This document shows, in pieces, positions 15,759-24,179 of a stretch of DNA of 36,476 nt (position 1 is the stretch's first letter; every line of letters begins with the position of its first letter). The notes below the pieces were generated by a model. That model did not search any database. It was not told the DNA's origin and saw nothing but the letters and a program-made list of their open reading frames with translations. This stretch comes from Chitinophagales bacterium (GTDB taxonomy: Bacteria; Bacteroidota; Bacteroidia; Chitinophagales; Saprospiraceae). Location: contig JAKSDI010000099.1 of NCBI GenBank assembly GCA_022360175.1, positions 1 to 36,476 on the forward strand, in the 5' to 3' direction. A program made the translations under genes and the position numbers.

Positions 15759-15766
15759 TAAATTTG
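15759..15766 (+). promoter_or_regulatory. Candidate -7 element of the 111-residue protein/kinase unit
   Basis: TAAATTTG is an exact TAnnTTTG match 30 bases before the ATG at 15797. A clear -33 TTG at 19-21 bases is missing. Confidence 0.45.
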
Positions 15767-15796
15767 AATTATATTTTTTAATAAAAATTTTGAATC

Positions 15797-16132
15797 ATGT
15801 TAAAAGATATTTCTAAAATCAAGTTTACAGGTACCCCTGCTGAAGGCGAAAATTTGGATCCAAAGTATGATGAAAAAGACGTTATTGGCTCCGATAGCTT
15901 ACATTTTTTAGGTGCCATTGACCTTGTTCAAGTGAATGTTGAGTACATATCTGATGAAGACAACTTAAAAGGCAAGATCGGAATTGCTATAATTGGTGTT
16001 AATAGTCAAGGGAGGTTAATGACAATGCCCCATGATAAGTTCATTCCTGGCTGCCCTCCTGATTGTAAAGACAAGGATCGAGCAAGTTTGATAACTTTTG
16101 ATGATGCTCTTCACGAAATTAAAAATGCATAA
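15797..16132 (+). CDS. Unknown 111-residue protein preceding the sensor kinase
   Basis: I do not recognise this protein. It has no signal peptide or membrane segment. The N-terminal half is acidic and polar (GTPAEGENLDPKYDEKDVIG), the middle has beta-like segments (AIDLVQVNVEYIS, GKIGIAIIGVNSQGRLMT), and near residues 84-91 there is a Cys pair in GCPPDCKDKD that could bind metal or form a disulfide. The gene has a good promoter candidate, and the kinase frame begins 5 bases after its stop, so the two are likely co-expressed. It may be an accessory or effector of the two-component system. The reading frame is supported by its exact fit between promoter and kinase. Confidence 0.7.
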   Translation: MLKDISKIKFTGTPAEGENLDPKYDEKDVIGSDSLHFLGAIDLVQVNVEYISDEDNLKGKIGIAIIGVNSQGRLMTMPHDKFIPGCPPDCKDKDRASLITFDDALHEIKNA

Positions 16133-16137
16133 TATTT

Positions 16138-19100
16138 TTGATACGCCTTCAATTACTTGTTGTTTTCTCAATTTGTCTTGCTGGAAGCATTGACTCTCAG
16201 CCACCTCATCAGCTTTTATTCAATCACATTACAAATAGTCACGGACTCTCTCAGGCAAACAATGACTTCCTATTCAAAGACAGCAGAGGTTTCGTCTGGA
16301 TCAGCTCTGTGGATGGCCTAAATCGTTTTGATGGGAAGCAGATCAAAGTTTACCGGCAAATTACGGGTGATTCGTTGTCATTAAGTGGTCAGAATATTCA
16401 AGGTTTCTTTTCAGAAGACAAAGAGGGAAATATTTGGTTTTGCACTGCCAAAGCACTCAACTATTATAGAAGGAATCAAGATAATTTCATCTCTTTCCTA
16501 AAAGAGAATAAGAATGGAAAGAAAAATACTGGATTCTATAATTGTGGAATGGACCAATCCGGGATGCTTTGGTTAATTAAAAATGATAGTCTTTTTCATT
16601 TCAGTACAAGCGAAAAAAAATTCTTGCTGGACTCATACCATTTATTTGATGGTGTAGAACGAGGTAAATTCTACTTTAATCAATCAAATAGTACTACCCG
16701 GTTTTATTCCTTTTCTTTTCAAAAACCGGGACTACAAATTACTTCCTTTAGAGAAGGTACTGTTCAACGAGAAATGCTGTTTGATGATCAAGAAAACGGT
16801 TGTGAAAACACATTCTATATACAACAAGTTTATTGTGCATCTGACTCTCTGGTGTGGTTAGCCTCAGATAAAGGATTGATTGCATTCAACCCTTTTGATA
16901 AAACATGTAATACTTACTCTTATTTCAATGGAAAAACTATTGATTTTATCACCGGAGTGAAACCTTATAAACCTAAAATATTAGCGATCACTTCTTCCAG
17001 GCATGGTTTACTTTTTTTCAACAATGAAAAACGCGAGTTCATTAATCAATTTGAAAGAACTCTTTCCAATTTGAGTATTGCAAGTAATGCTGTTGGCAAT
17101 ATTTATATAGATAATGATAGAGGAATTTGGTTAACCATTGATCGAATTGGGGTTGATTATACCTCACCGGAAAAAATAAAATTCCACTCTCATTTTTCAT
17201 CAAGTAACCCCAAGCTATCCAGAGGTAAGATTTCCTTTAATAGTTTCTTTGAATTAAATAGAGATACTATTTGGGCAGGAACCTTTAACCAAGGGATATT
17301 CATCCTTGGAAAAGACAAGGAAGTTTTTGGAAGAATAACTTTGGAGACTTATCCTGAAGGCCTCCCTTCCAATTCAATCAAATATATTTTCGGAGATGAT
17401 CAAAATCGGATTTGGATATTAACCTATCATGGCTTAGCTTATTATGATCTGAAATTTAAAAAAGTAAATTTCATCAATAATCACTATTACCTCTATGGCT
17501 GTCAACTAAAAAATGGAGACATACTGCTTTCTAAAAAAACCGGCGGCATAGAAAGAGTTCACACTGAACATAGTACAGGGAACATTTCATTGCAAGGGCT
17601 ACCTGAGTTTAGTAATGATGAGTTCTATTATTTATATGAAAACAAAGGAGAGAACCTATTATATGCCTGTAAAAATCTAGACTCACTCACAATAATTAAC
17701 TTTAAAGACAATTACAGAATTGAATATCCTTCGCTCCCTCTTTCCGGGTATATCAAGGATATTAAAGCTTCAGATGCGGACTCTATTTTATGGATCGCGA
17801 CCAGCTATGGCCTTGCTACATTCAATACAAGAAGTAAAGATTTAAGTTACTATACTACTGCTAAAAACTTGCCCAATTACACTATATATGGTATTATCCC
17901 GGATAATAAGCAATTATGGTTAAGTACTAATAATGGGATCGTAAGGCTGAATACATCTGATTCTACCAGCCAATTTTATAGTTCAATGGACGGTTTTCCA
18001 AGCCCAGAATTCAACACCTTTTCATCCCTTAAAAGAGCTGATCAGGAAATTTGGTTTGGATCTTCAGATGGGTTCATTACATTTTATCCCGATGATATTC
18101 ATTCCAAATTACCCATACCCAAACCTCAGATCACAAGTATAAAAATTAATGATCAAGTGTGGGATCAGTTAAGCTGTGGATTTGATCATTTCACCACCAA
18201 TGTTAGTGAAGTAAAATCATTGATTCTAAAGCACACGCAAAACACCATTAGCTTTGAATTTTCAGCAATGGAGTACAGCGCCCCCTACAACAATCAATAC
18301 AAATATTTAATGAAGGGAGTTGATGATAATTGGGTATATTCCGGAACCAATGGATTTGCACGATATCCAAACTTACCGTATGGTAATCATACTTTTCTCA
18401 TAGCAGGATCTGACTCTGACGAAAACAGTTGGGGACAAAAAGAAATTGAAATCTTTATCCAGACGCCTATTTATCTCACCACTTGGTTTATAACATTATC
18501 TGGATTGTTAATCGTGGGGATTGTTTGGTGGATTGTTTCTACTTATAGGAAACGAAAAGAAAAAATTCAGCAATTAGTGTTTGAGAAAAAAATTGCTCTG
18601 GAGCGAGAGCGCCTTCGTATTGCAAGAGATATGCACGATGATTTAGGTTCTGGTTTATCAACACTTGGTTTATTGGCCAATATGATCTTACAAAAAACTC
18701 ATACTGTTGGATTAAAAGAGGAATTAACAAAAGTTGCTACCCTAACTGATAAATTAACTCAAAAAGTTCGTGAAGCCATCTGGGCAGTAGCTGTTCAAAA
18801 CGACCCTTTGGAAAAGTTGATTGTTTATCTTCATAAATATGCTTCTGATTTATTTGAGAATATCGATATCAATTGCAAAATCCATTTACCCGATGCTATT
18901 CCAGTCAAAACTATTTTTGGAGAAAGCCGAAGAATGATTTTTTTGACCTTCAAGGAAGCATTAAACAACATTATCAAACATTCGGAAGCAACTGAAGCCT
19001 TTATCAATATGGACATCCAGGACAATCAGCTGTTGATCTCCATCCAGGATAATGGGAAAGGCTTTGCCCTTACATTATTGGAGCAATCTCCCGGTAATGG

Positions 19101-19200
19101 GCTAATGAATATGCGTCAACGGATGTCAGAAATTGGAGGTAGTTGCAGTATTCGAACGAATCCTCATGGAACCTCTATATTACTTTCCATACCAGTATAA
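16138..19200 (+). CDS. Beta-propeller sensor histidine kinase (Reg_prop, Y_Y_Y, HisKA_3)
   Basis: 1020 residues. A signal peptide (MIRLQLLVVFSICLAGSIDS) leads into a periplasmic region of two-component propeller repeats (about 30-690, for example DSRGFVWISSVDGLNRFDG). A Y_Y_Y domain follows (about 695-775, YKYLMKGVDDNWVYSG), then a helix (about 781-803), a HisKA_3 domain with phosphorylatable His833 (IARDMHDDLGSGLS) and an ATPase domain (KEALNNIIKHSEAT, QDNGKGF, GNGLMNMRQRM). The start is TTG; no ATG exists in frame before the conserved part. If the T5 run at 16135-16139 were one base shorter, the ATG at 16125 would open the same frame and overlap the upstream stop, so a sequencing or real indel is possible. 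Partner: the divergent NarL-type regulator. Confidence 0.93.
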   Translation: MIRLQLLVVFSICLAGSIDSQPPHQLLFNHITNSHGLSQANNDFLFKDSRGFVWISSVDGLNRFDGKQIKVYRQITGDSLSLSGQNIQGFFSEDKEGNIWFCTAKALNYYRRNQDNFISFLKENKNGKKNTGFYNCGMDQSGMLWLIKNDSLFHFSTSEKKFLLDSYHLFDGVERGKFYFNQSNSTTRFYSFSFQKPGLQITSFREGTVQREMLFDDQENGCENTFYIQQVYCASDSLVWLASDKGLIAFNPFDKTCNTYSYFNGKTIDFITGVKPYKPKILAITSSRHGLLFFNNEKREFINQFERTLSNLSIASNAVGNIYIDNDRGIWLTIDRIGVDYTSPEKIKFHSHFSSSNPKLSRGKISFNSFFELNRDTIWAGTFNQGIFILGKDKEVFGRITLETYPEGLPSNSIKYIFGDDQNRIWILTYHGLAYYDLKFKKVNFINNHYYLYGCQLKNGDILLSKKTGGIERVHTEHSTGNISLQGLPEFSNDEFYYLYENKGENLLYACKNLDSLTIINFKDNYRIEYPSLPLSGYIKDIKASDADSILWIATSYGLATFNTRSKDLSYYTTAKNLPNYTIYGIIPDNKQLWLSTNNGIVRLNTSDSTSQFYSSMDGFPSPEFNTFSSLKRADQEIWFGSSDGFITFYPDDIHSKLPIPKPQITSIKINDQVWDQLSCGFDHFTTNVSEVKSLILKHTQNTISFEFSAMEYSAPYNNQYKYLMKGVDDNWVYSGTNGFARYPNLPYGNHTFLIAGSDSDENSWGQKEIEIFIQTPIYLTTWFITLSGLLIVGIVWWIVSTYRKRKEKIQQLVFEKKIALERERLRIARDMHDDLGSGLSTLGLLANMILQKTHTVGLKEELTKVATLTDKLTQKVREAIWAVAVQNDPLEKLIVYLHKYASDLFENIDINCKIHLPDAIPVKTIFGESRRMIFLTFKEALNNIIKHSEATEAFINMDIQDNQLLISIQDNGKGFALTLLEQSPGNGLMNMRQRMSEIGGSCSIRTNPHGTSILLSIPV

Positions 19201-19204
19201 TTAC

Positions 19205-19220
19205 TCCCCCGAAAGTGGGA
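19205..19220 (+). terminator. Possible terminator after the propeller kinase
   Basis: TCCCCC-GAAA-GTGGGA forms a short GC-rich stem with one mismatch and a GNRA-type loop, followed by TTTCTTCCTT. It lies 5 bases after the kinase stop. Confidence 0.35.
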
Positions 19221-19335
19221 TTTCTTCCTTATTAAATGCTAACAACTCCTACAAACAGGTGATTGTGAAGCCTTTAGTTTTATTGGAACTTTGACTTGAT
19301 ACTTTTTATTTTTTAAGACTGCAAATAAATTTATC

Positions 19336-19788
19336 ATGATCAGAGTAGTTCCAAATAATCTTTCATTTTCGCAAAGCGGTAGTCAAGTTACTTTGAATAC
19401 AAGTTACAGGCTTTTTTTCGATCCAATTGACAGGCATTTTGCGGCAAATGGAGTAAATTATTACGAAAGAATCCGAGTAATGGGAGTAGACCCCGGGCCA
19501 GATCAGGTTCTATACACCCGATGGTTTAGGATTGATGACATTACACCTGGAGATGGTACTCTTGTACTTGAGCGAGAAAGAGAAATCAACATTTCACGAA
19601 CTTCACTTCAAGAAGATCCAGGATTAAATAACGATGAGATTAGATGTGAAATTTCCATTGAATCACCCAATTTCCCAACGGTAGTAAATCCACGAGGCAA
19701 TGCACCAGATGGAACATTTTATGGCAATCGGCCAGATGGAACTACATTCTATATTAGAAATACAAATCAAATCACTCTGGCTAACTAA
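19336..19788 (+). CDS. Unknown 150-residue beta-rich protein
   Basis: I do not recognise a family. No signal peptide or membrane helix is visible. Alternating hydrophobic patterns (NLSFSQSGSQVTLNTSYRLF, GDGTLVLEREREINIS, EIRCEISIES) suggest an all-beta, Ig-like fold, and the C-terminal part is rich in Gly, Asn, Pro and Arg (NPRGNAPDGTFYGNRPDG), with a PDGT motif repeated twice. It follows the kinase gene on the same strand after 135 bases. No TAnnTTTG element is found immediately upstream. The frame is open and well bounded, but its functional link to the kinase is a guess. Confidence 0.6.
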   Translation: MIRVVPNNLSFSQSGSQVTLNTSYRLFFDPIDRHFAANGVNYYERIRVMGVDPGPDQVLYTRWFRIDDITPGDGTLVLEREREINISRTSLQEDPGLNNDEIRCEISIESPNFPTVVNPRGNAPDGTFYGNRPDGTTFYIRNTNQITLAN

Positions 19789-20005
19789 TCCATAATTTTA
19801 ATTTGCTAATATAGCCGTAAACATCTTGTAGAAAGTTGTCATTCTCAAAACCCAGGCAACACTCATCCCGAATACTAGATCCAGGATGTTTTATATTTCA
19901 ATATCCTCTTGCAAATTTGGTGTCAAGCATATTGTAAACTCTGTAGGCTTCTTGAATTTACCAACAACAGCATTCTACATAAACGATCATTTAAATGACA
20001 GTTAT

Positions 20006-20386
20006 CTATGATTCTTTTGATTTCCGTTTTGATTCATAGGGCTGGGTTTGGTCCAATAATATGGCTTCATTTAAAATCTCCTCAACAGCATCCAATGGAA
20101 TTTCCTTTAATTCTGAAATTTCAATGCTCCTGAGTTGTTTTCTTCCATTGCTTTTTAGAATACCCTGATCATTTGATAATTCGTTTCCTCTCATAAAAGC
20201 GAGCTCTACCTTTCCATTTTTCAAGGGCTTCAGATAGCAAATCCAACTATTCCCATAATAACAAGGATTCTTGAAAGTAATTTTAGCCAATAGGCCATAG
20301 TTATTTTCTAATAAGTCATGAAAATAAAGCATGACCTCCCTTTGTAGGCCATCCTGTTGATATATTAGCTCTTCAACTTCTGTCAT
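20006..20386 (-). CDS. DUF1801-family protein
   Basis: 126 residues. The middle shows the DUF1801/YdhG-like pattern: a helix (REVMLYFHDLLENN), KITFKNPCYYGNSWICYLKPL (a strand with the conserved aromatic turn), KVELAFMRGNEL and the closing RKQLRSIEISELKEIP. This family has a YjbR-like alpha/beta fold and no established biochemical role. The C-terminus is charged (ESKRKSKES). It stands alone between a plus-strand unknown gene and the barrel/cytochrome pair; the spacing of about 60 bases from the latter leaves co-transcription open. Confidence 0.78.
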   Translation of the reverse strand: MTEVEELIYQQDGLQREVMLYFHDLLENNYGLLAKITFKNPCYYGNSWICYLKPLKNGKVELAFMRGNELSNDQGILKSNGRKQLRSIEISELKEIPLDAVEEILNEAILLDQTQPYESKRKSKES

Positions 20387-20449
20387 AATTTCTGTTTTGA
20401 TTCAAACATGCTTTTTAATGACCATTATATCTATAATTGCAAAATAGCC

Positions 20450-21163
20450 TTATTGCCTGGCATACACCAAACTTACAGAAAGTCCCAAATTATACAAGTA
20501 TTCTCTTGTTCTCAGATTAGAATTTACTCCTTTTATATCCATTTGGAAATGAGGGGCTATTCTTGCACGAAATTTTTCATTCGCTATATATTCAAACCCA
20601 ACCTGTGTAAAGAGCGACCATTGAAATACATCGTTTCCAATGAAGTTGAGTTTATCTTTTTCCACTTTCCATCCGTCCATTTTTTTTACGTGATTTTTTT
20701 GGACATATTGCAAATACATAGAGGTCATTGCACCTCCGTAGAGGTATAAACTAAACCGCCTCTTTTTCATAAAATCGTATTTTACCCCAAGAGGAATGTC
20801 CAAATACTGATAATGGAAAGAATTAAAGGATTGCTGTGGATAATTGAGATGGGGCTCCAGCCATACTAAATCCTTTTTCTTTGTTTTATAAGCTCTGTTT
20901 GAATACCCCAATCCTCCAATAATAGTGACTTTAGACCTAATTCGATATTCAAGGCTTATGCCCATGCTATACCCGAAGTTAAATTGCTCTTTAGTATTTC
21001 TCAACGATTGGAGTTCTTCTTCTATAGAATTTTTGGATAAAAATCTATATCCAAAATTTGGATTAAAAAAGATGTCATAAGACCATTTATTGCTATTCTG
21101 ATTAGATTGTGCCATAAGTGTAAACGAAAGGCAGCTTAAAAGACAAATGATGATACTTTTCAT
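20450..21163 (-). CDS. PorT-type outer membrane beta-barrel protein
   Basis: 237 residues with a signal peptide (MKSIIICLLSCLSFTLMAQS, cut after MAQ). The remainder consists of short amphipathic strands (FNFGYSMGISLEYRI, VTIIGGLGYSNRAY, FHYQYLDIPLGVKYDF, FSLYLYGGAMTSMYL) and ends in LGLSVSLVYARQ, a pattern of small eight- to ten-stranded outer membrane barrels of the PorT/OmpA-like group. YLDIPLGVKY is the typical PorT-like segment. Its ATG overlaps the stop of the haem lipoprotein gene by one base (TAATG), indicating translational coupling. A role in anchoring or transport for the haem protein is possible but unproven. Confidence 0.85.
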   Translation of the reverse strand: MKSIIICLLSCLSFTLMAQSNQNSNKWSYDIFFNPNFGYRFLSKNSIEEELQSLRNTKEQFNFGYSMGISLEYRIRSKVTIIGGLGYSNRAYKTKKKDLVWLEPHLNYPQQSFNSFHYQYLDIPLGVKYDFMKKRRFSLYLYGGAMTSMYLQYVQKNHVKKMDGWKVEKDKLNFIGNDVFQWSLFTQVGFEYIANEKFRARIAPHFQMDIKGVNSNLRTREYLYNLGLSVSLVYARQ

Positions 21164-22134
21164 TACAATGAGTCAATATAGTTTTTCAATAATTCAAGTC
21201 CCTCTTTATCAATAATAGATGTTCCTATTAAAGGCATTTTTCCTGTTGAAAATTGATTCGAAATTTTATCTTTAGACGAACTTATGCTCGTTTCGACAAA
21301 CGGAACATCATAGTCGAAATTTAAATCAACATCATCTGCCAGTCCATCATCTCTGTGGCAATGAGCACAATTGATATCAAGGTAAGCCCGGCCTCTTTCT
21401 TCCAATGAAATATCAGGATTACTATAAGCGGGGAGATTATCTATCTCATCAATATTGAAGCCATCAATCAATCCCAAATGCTGAAAGTGGATAAGTTGAT
21501 TTTTAGAAATCCCATCAACGATAACATCCCGATTTAAATTTCTGAGCTTGGGGCCAATGGGAATAATTTCTTTATCAGATTGGTGACAGGCAGCACACTC
21601 TCGTGAATTGGGCACATGATAAGCAATAACCTGAGGTTTTCCCTCTACATCAATCCAATTTACGCTTGTGTTATAACCACTTTCTATAAAGGTGGCATCT
21701 GTTTGAGTCTCATTCCATAAATAAGTGCCAACATTCCAAACGCTATTATTCTTTTGAAGAATTCGAGATTCAATAATGCGTTTTCCAAGTTCAGGTTTTT
21801 GGACATCCTGGTAATAAAAAAAAGTTTTCACCAAAACTGTCCCATCAGGAAAGTCAGGCAACCCATCGTTTACTTTTGTCAAGGTGGCATTGAAAGGCAC
21901 CTTAATCAAACGTTGTTTTTCGGCATAATCTGTAAATAGCGGAGAAGCTAATTCATACAATTGAAAGTCATTTTCAGGAATCAGATCTGCCATATTCCCG
22001 TGATAGACATTTAGTTCAGAAAGATATTGAGGGAATTTGAAATTATTTTCAATATCCATTAAGCCATCTTTGGAGCAAGAGACTACAAGGAAATAAAGGA
22101 TAATCATCCCATATATTCTTGATTTATTTTCCAT
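21163..22134 (-). CDS. Lipoprotein with two c-type haem motifs (TIGR03806/HNE_0200-like)
   Basis: 323 residues. A lipoprotein signal (lipobox VVSC, Cys20) and an N-terminal beta-rich domain (about 35-170, ASPLFTDYAEKQRLIKVP, FPDGTVLVKTFFY) precede a c-type cytochrome region. CAACH occupies 180-184 and CAHCH 256-260, and the GKMPLIG segment (298-304) could supply an axial Met. The conserved LFTDYA...FP.GT.L.K layout matches what I recall of TIGR03806. It should be a periplasmic-facing, membrane-anchored dihaem protein, perhaps in electron transfer or oxidation of an organic substrate. It is the first gene of a pair with the barrel protein. Confidence 0.85.
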   Translation of the reverse strand: MENKSRIYGMIILYFLVVSCSKDGLMDIENNFKFPQYLSELNVYHGNMADLIPENDFQLYELASPLFTDYAEKQRLIKVPFNATLTKVNDGLPDFPDGTVLVKTFFYYQDVQKPELGKRIIESRILQKNNSVWNVGTYLWNETQTDATFIESGYNTSVNWIDVEGKPQVIAYHVPNSRECAACHQSDKEIIPIGPKLRNLNRDVIVDGISKNQLIHFQHLGLIDGFNIDEIDNLPAYSNPDISLEERGRAYLDINCAHCHRDDGLADDVDLNFDYDVPFVETSISSSKDKISNQFSTGKMPLIGTSIIDKEGLELLKNYIDSL

Positions 22135-22204
22135 TTGTCAGGATTAAATAATTACTAAATGAAAGCATTGTAAATTCGATAAACTGCCTACCATTACATT
22201 GCGC

Positions 22205-22633
22205 CTAATGAAAAGTCATAACCGCAAAATATATGATAGTTAGTCCAACACCGAGAAGCACAAAACCAAGAAGGCTTCTCATCCATAATATTTTCCGTTT
22301 ATATTTCCCCTCAACTTTCTTTGCTGTTTTGCCAAGAATAGATTGGATTATCAAGAGCAGAATAAAAATCAAAACAAGCGTCAGCTTCAGAGAAAATGTT
22401 GGCATTAAATGCATATTTTCCCAAAAGGGTTCGCCCAAAAAGCTTCCTGATACAAGAATGATCAAAATCCCTATCGTTCCCATCCAGTTCAGATTGATCG
22501 AGTGTAGCATGAAACGATTGGATGATTCTGTGGTCATTTGCAAGCTTTTTAATGCAAAAAACAATTGGGAAAAGGCATAACCCAGCGCCATCGCTACACC
22601 TACAAAATGAAACATGAGCATTATATCTCGCAT
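22205..22633 (-). CDS. Four-helix membrane protein, paralog of the one at 28884-29324
   Basis: 142 residues with four hydrophobic helices (about 4-30, 47-66, 79-98, 113-140). It begins MRDIMLMFHFVGVAM and ends YFAVMTFH; the protein at 28884-29324 begins MRDTMLIIHFIGIAM and ends LAVLAFH, and the two align along their length. His9 and the final His are shared and could bind haem or metal, but that is speculation. The family resembles small CopD/DUF2269-like integral membrane proteins. The gene lies 92 bases past the outer-membrane-factor gene of the RND operon, on the same strand, and may be the operon's last gene. Confidence 0.8.
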   Translation of the reverse strand: MRDIMLMFHFVGVAMALGYAFSQLFFALKSLQMTTESSNRFMLHSINLNWMGTIGILIILVSGSFLGEPFWENMHLMPTFSLKLTLVLIFILLLIIQSILGKTAKKVEGKYKRKILWMRSLLGFVLLGVGLTIIYFAVMTFH

Positions 22634-22725
22634 GATAGTTAATTTAGAATAAGTAATTTGAGTTCTAATTCATTGAGGAATACATTGAATGAAATGGCTT
22701 ATTTTTTGAAGGTTAATCCATGCCA

Positions 22726-24126
22726 TTATTCTCCACCTATAGCCCGATACAAAGCAGCCTGAGACTGAAACTGCTGCGACATCAAAGTCGCTTTTGATAA
22801 TTGATTATTCAATAAACGCTCTTGTATCAGCAGCACGTTCAGGTAATTTCCTACACCCGATTTGAACATCTCCAATGCAGCTATATGAGCAGTTTCTAAA
22901 ACCTGTTCCTGTTCAATAGTAGAGGTGAAATTAGCCTGCGTGGCTTGATAATTTTTAAAAACATTGCTCACTTCAATCCCCGCATTGAACAACTGCTTTT
23001 TGAATTGAATATATCGCTGATCACGTTGTATTTCGGATATCTCTTTTTGAGTTTTCAAACGTTTCCTATTGAAAACAGGAGCCGTTACTCCGCCAATCAA
23101 TGTATTTACAAGAGATCCAGGGTCAATAAATTTGGAAAATTCGATACTTTCAAAACCTGCGTTTAAGGTTAGTCGAATAGTTGGATATAAAGATGCGGTA
23201 GCAATATTCACTTGCTCAAAAGCATTCCTAAAATCCAGTTCGGCAACCAAAACATCAGGGCGGTTGCGAAGCGTTTCCAGGCTTATTCCCTGTTCAAAAA
23301 TATCATTCAGGTTTTGTTCGTCAAGACTCGAACGTTCAAGTTTTTCCATCGTAGTACCAAGCAACAATAACAAGGCATTTTCCAAAGTGAAGATTTCATT
23401 TTTCACCTGTTCCAGATTAATTTCAATTTGGTTTAATTGTGCCAGGCTTTGACCAACGCTTACTGCATTTTCGAGTCCTGCATCTTTTAAAGCCAGGGTG
23501 ATTTCATAAGTGTTCTTGCGATTGTCATAAGTCTGTTGTAAAATCTCTTTCCGCTTATCCGCCTCTATCAATTTGAAATAAGTATTGGCAACATTGGAAA
23601 CTATGGTAGTTTGCAATAATTTTTGAGCAGTAAGCGAACGTTGAAATGCTGCTTCGGAAGCCAATTTCTGGCTATTTATTTTTCCCCAGATATCGGCTTC
23701 CCATGTCAATGCACTATTTAGTCGATAGGTAGTAATTGAGCCACTAAAAAAATCTCCAAATTGGGAGTTTTTTGCAATTCCCTGTCTTTGAACATTCAGA
23801 TCAATATTCAACTCTGGCAACTGCCCCAATTTGCTTCTTTTTAAATGAGCTTCAAAAATGTTGATATTTTTTAAAGCGACCTGATTGTCAAAATTGTTAG
23901 CTAATGCCGTTTCTATATATTTTTTTAAATATTCATCCTGATAAAAATCTTGCCATTTTATATTGGAAACAACTGTTTGAGTTAGCTGCAAACTGTCTAG
24001 CCGAAACAAATAAACATTTTGATTGACTTCAGGGACAGTATATTTTTTTGTCGCAAGGCAGGAACTTGCCATTATGACAATAGACAAGATAGCTGCAATA
24101 TATTGGATTGATTTTATTTTAATCAT
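22726..24126 (-). CDS. TolC/OprM-type outer membrane efflux lipoprotein (NodT family)
   Basis: 466 residues with a lipoprotein signal (lipobox MASSC, Cys23). Two outer membrane efflux repeats follow, made of long alpha-hairpins and short strand pairs. Visible landmarks are the first strand region (LTWEADIWGKI), the segment NRPDVLVAELDFRNAFEQVN characteristic of the family, and ASLYPTIRLTLNAGFES. It would form the trimeric outer-membrane exit duct of the pump encoded just upstream. It is the third gene of the adaptor-pump-duct operon, 53 bases after the pump. Confidence 0.95.
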   Translation of the reverse strand: MIKIKSIQYIAAILSIVIMASSCLATKKYTVPEVNQNVYLFRLDSLQLTQTVVSNIKWQDFYQDEYLKKYIETALANNFDNQVALKNINIFEAHLKRSKLGQLPELNIDLNVQRQGIAKNSQFGDFFSGSITTYRLNSALTWEADIWGKINSQKLASEAAFQRSLTAQKLLQTTIVSNVANTYFKLIEADKRKEILQQTYDNRKNTYEITLALKDAGLENAVSVGQSLAQLNQIEINLEQVKNEIFTLENALLLLLGTTMEKLERSSLDEQNLNDIFEQGISLETLRNRPDVLVAELDFRNAFEQVNIATASLYPTIRLTLNAGFESIEFSKFIDPGSLVNTLIGGVTAPVFNRKRLKTQKEISEIQRDQRYIQFKKQLFNAGIEVSNVFKNYQATQANFTSTIEQEQVLETAHIAALEMFKSGVGNYLNVLLIQERLLNNQLSKATLMSQQFQSQAALYRAIGGE

Positions 24127-24179
24127 GATAGCTTTTTTAAGCTTTTGGTAAATGAAAATTCCGCAAAAAGGGAAATGTT

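Noticed and set aside
19789-20005. Intergenic region between the 150-residue protein and the DUF1801 gene, searched for a small RNA or gene
   Set aside because: Only an ATCATTTAAATGA-like short palindrome is present; no promoter-terminator pair or convincing reading frame.
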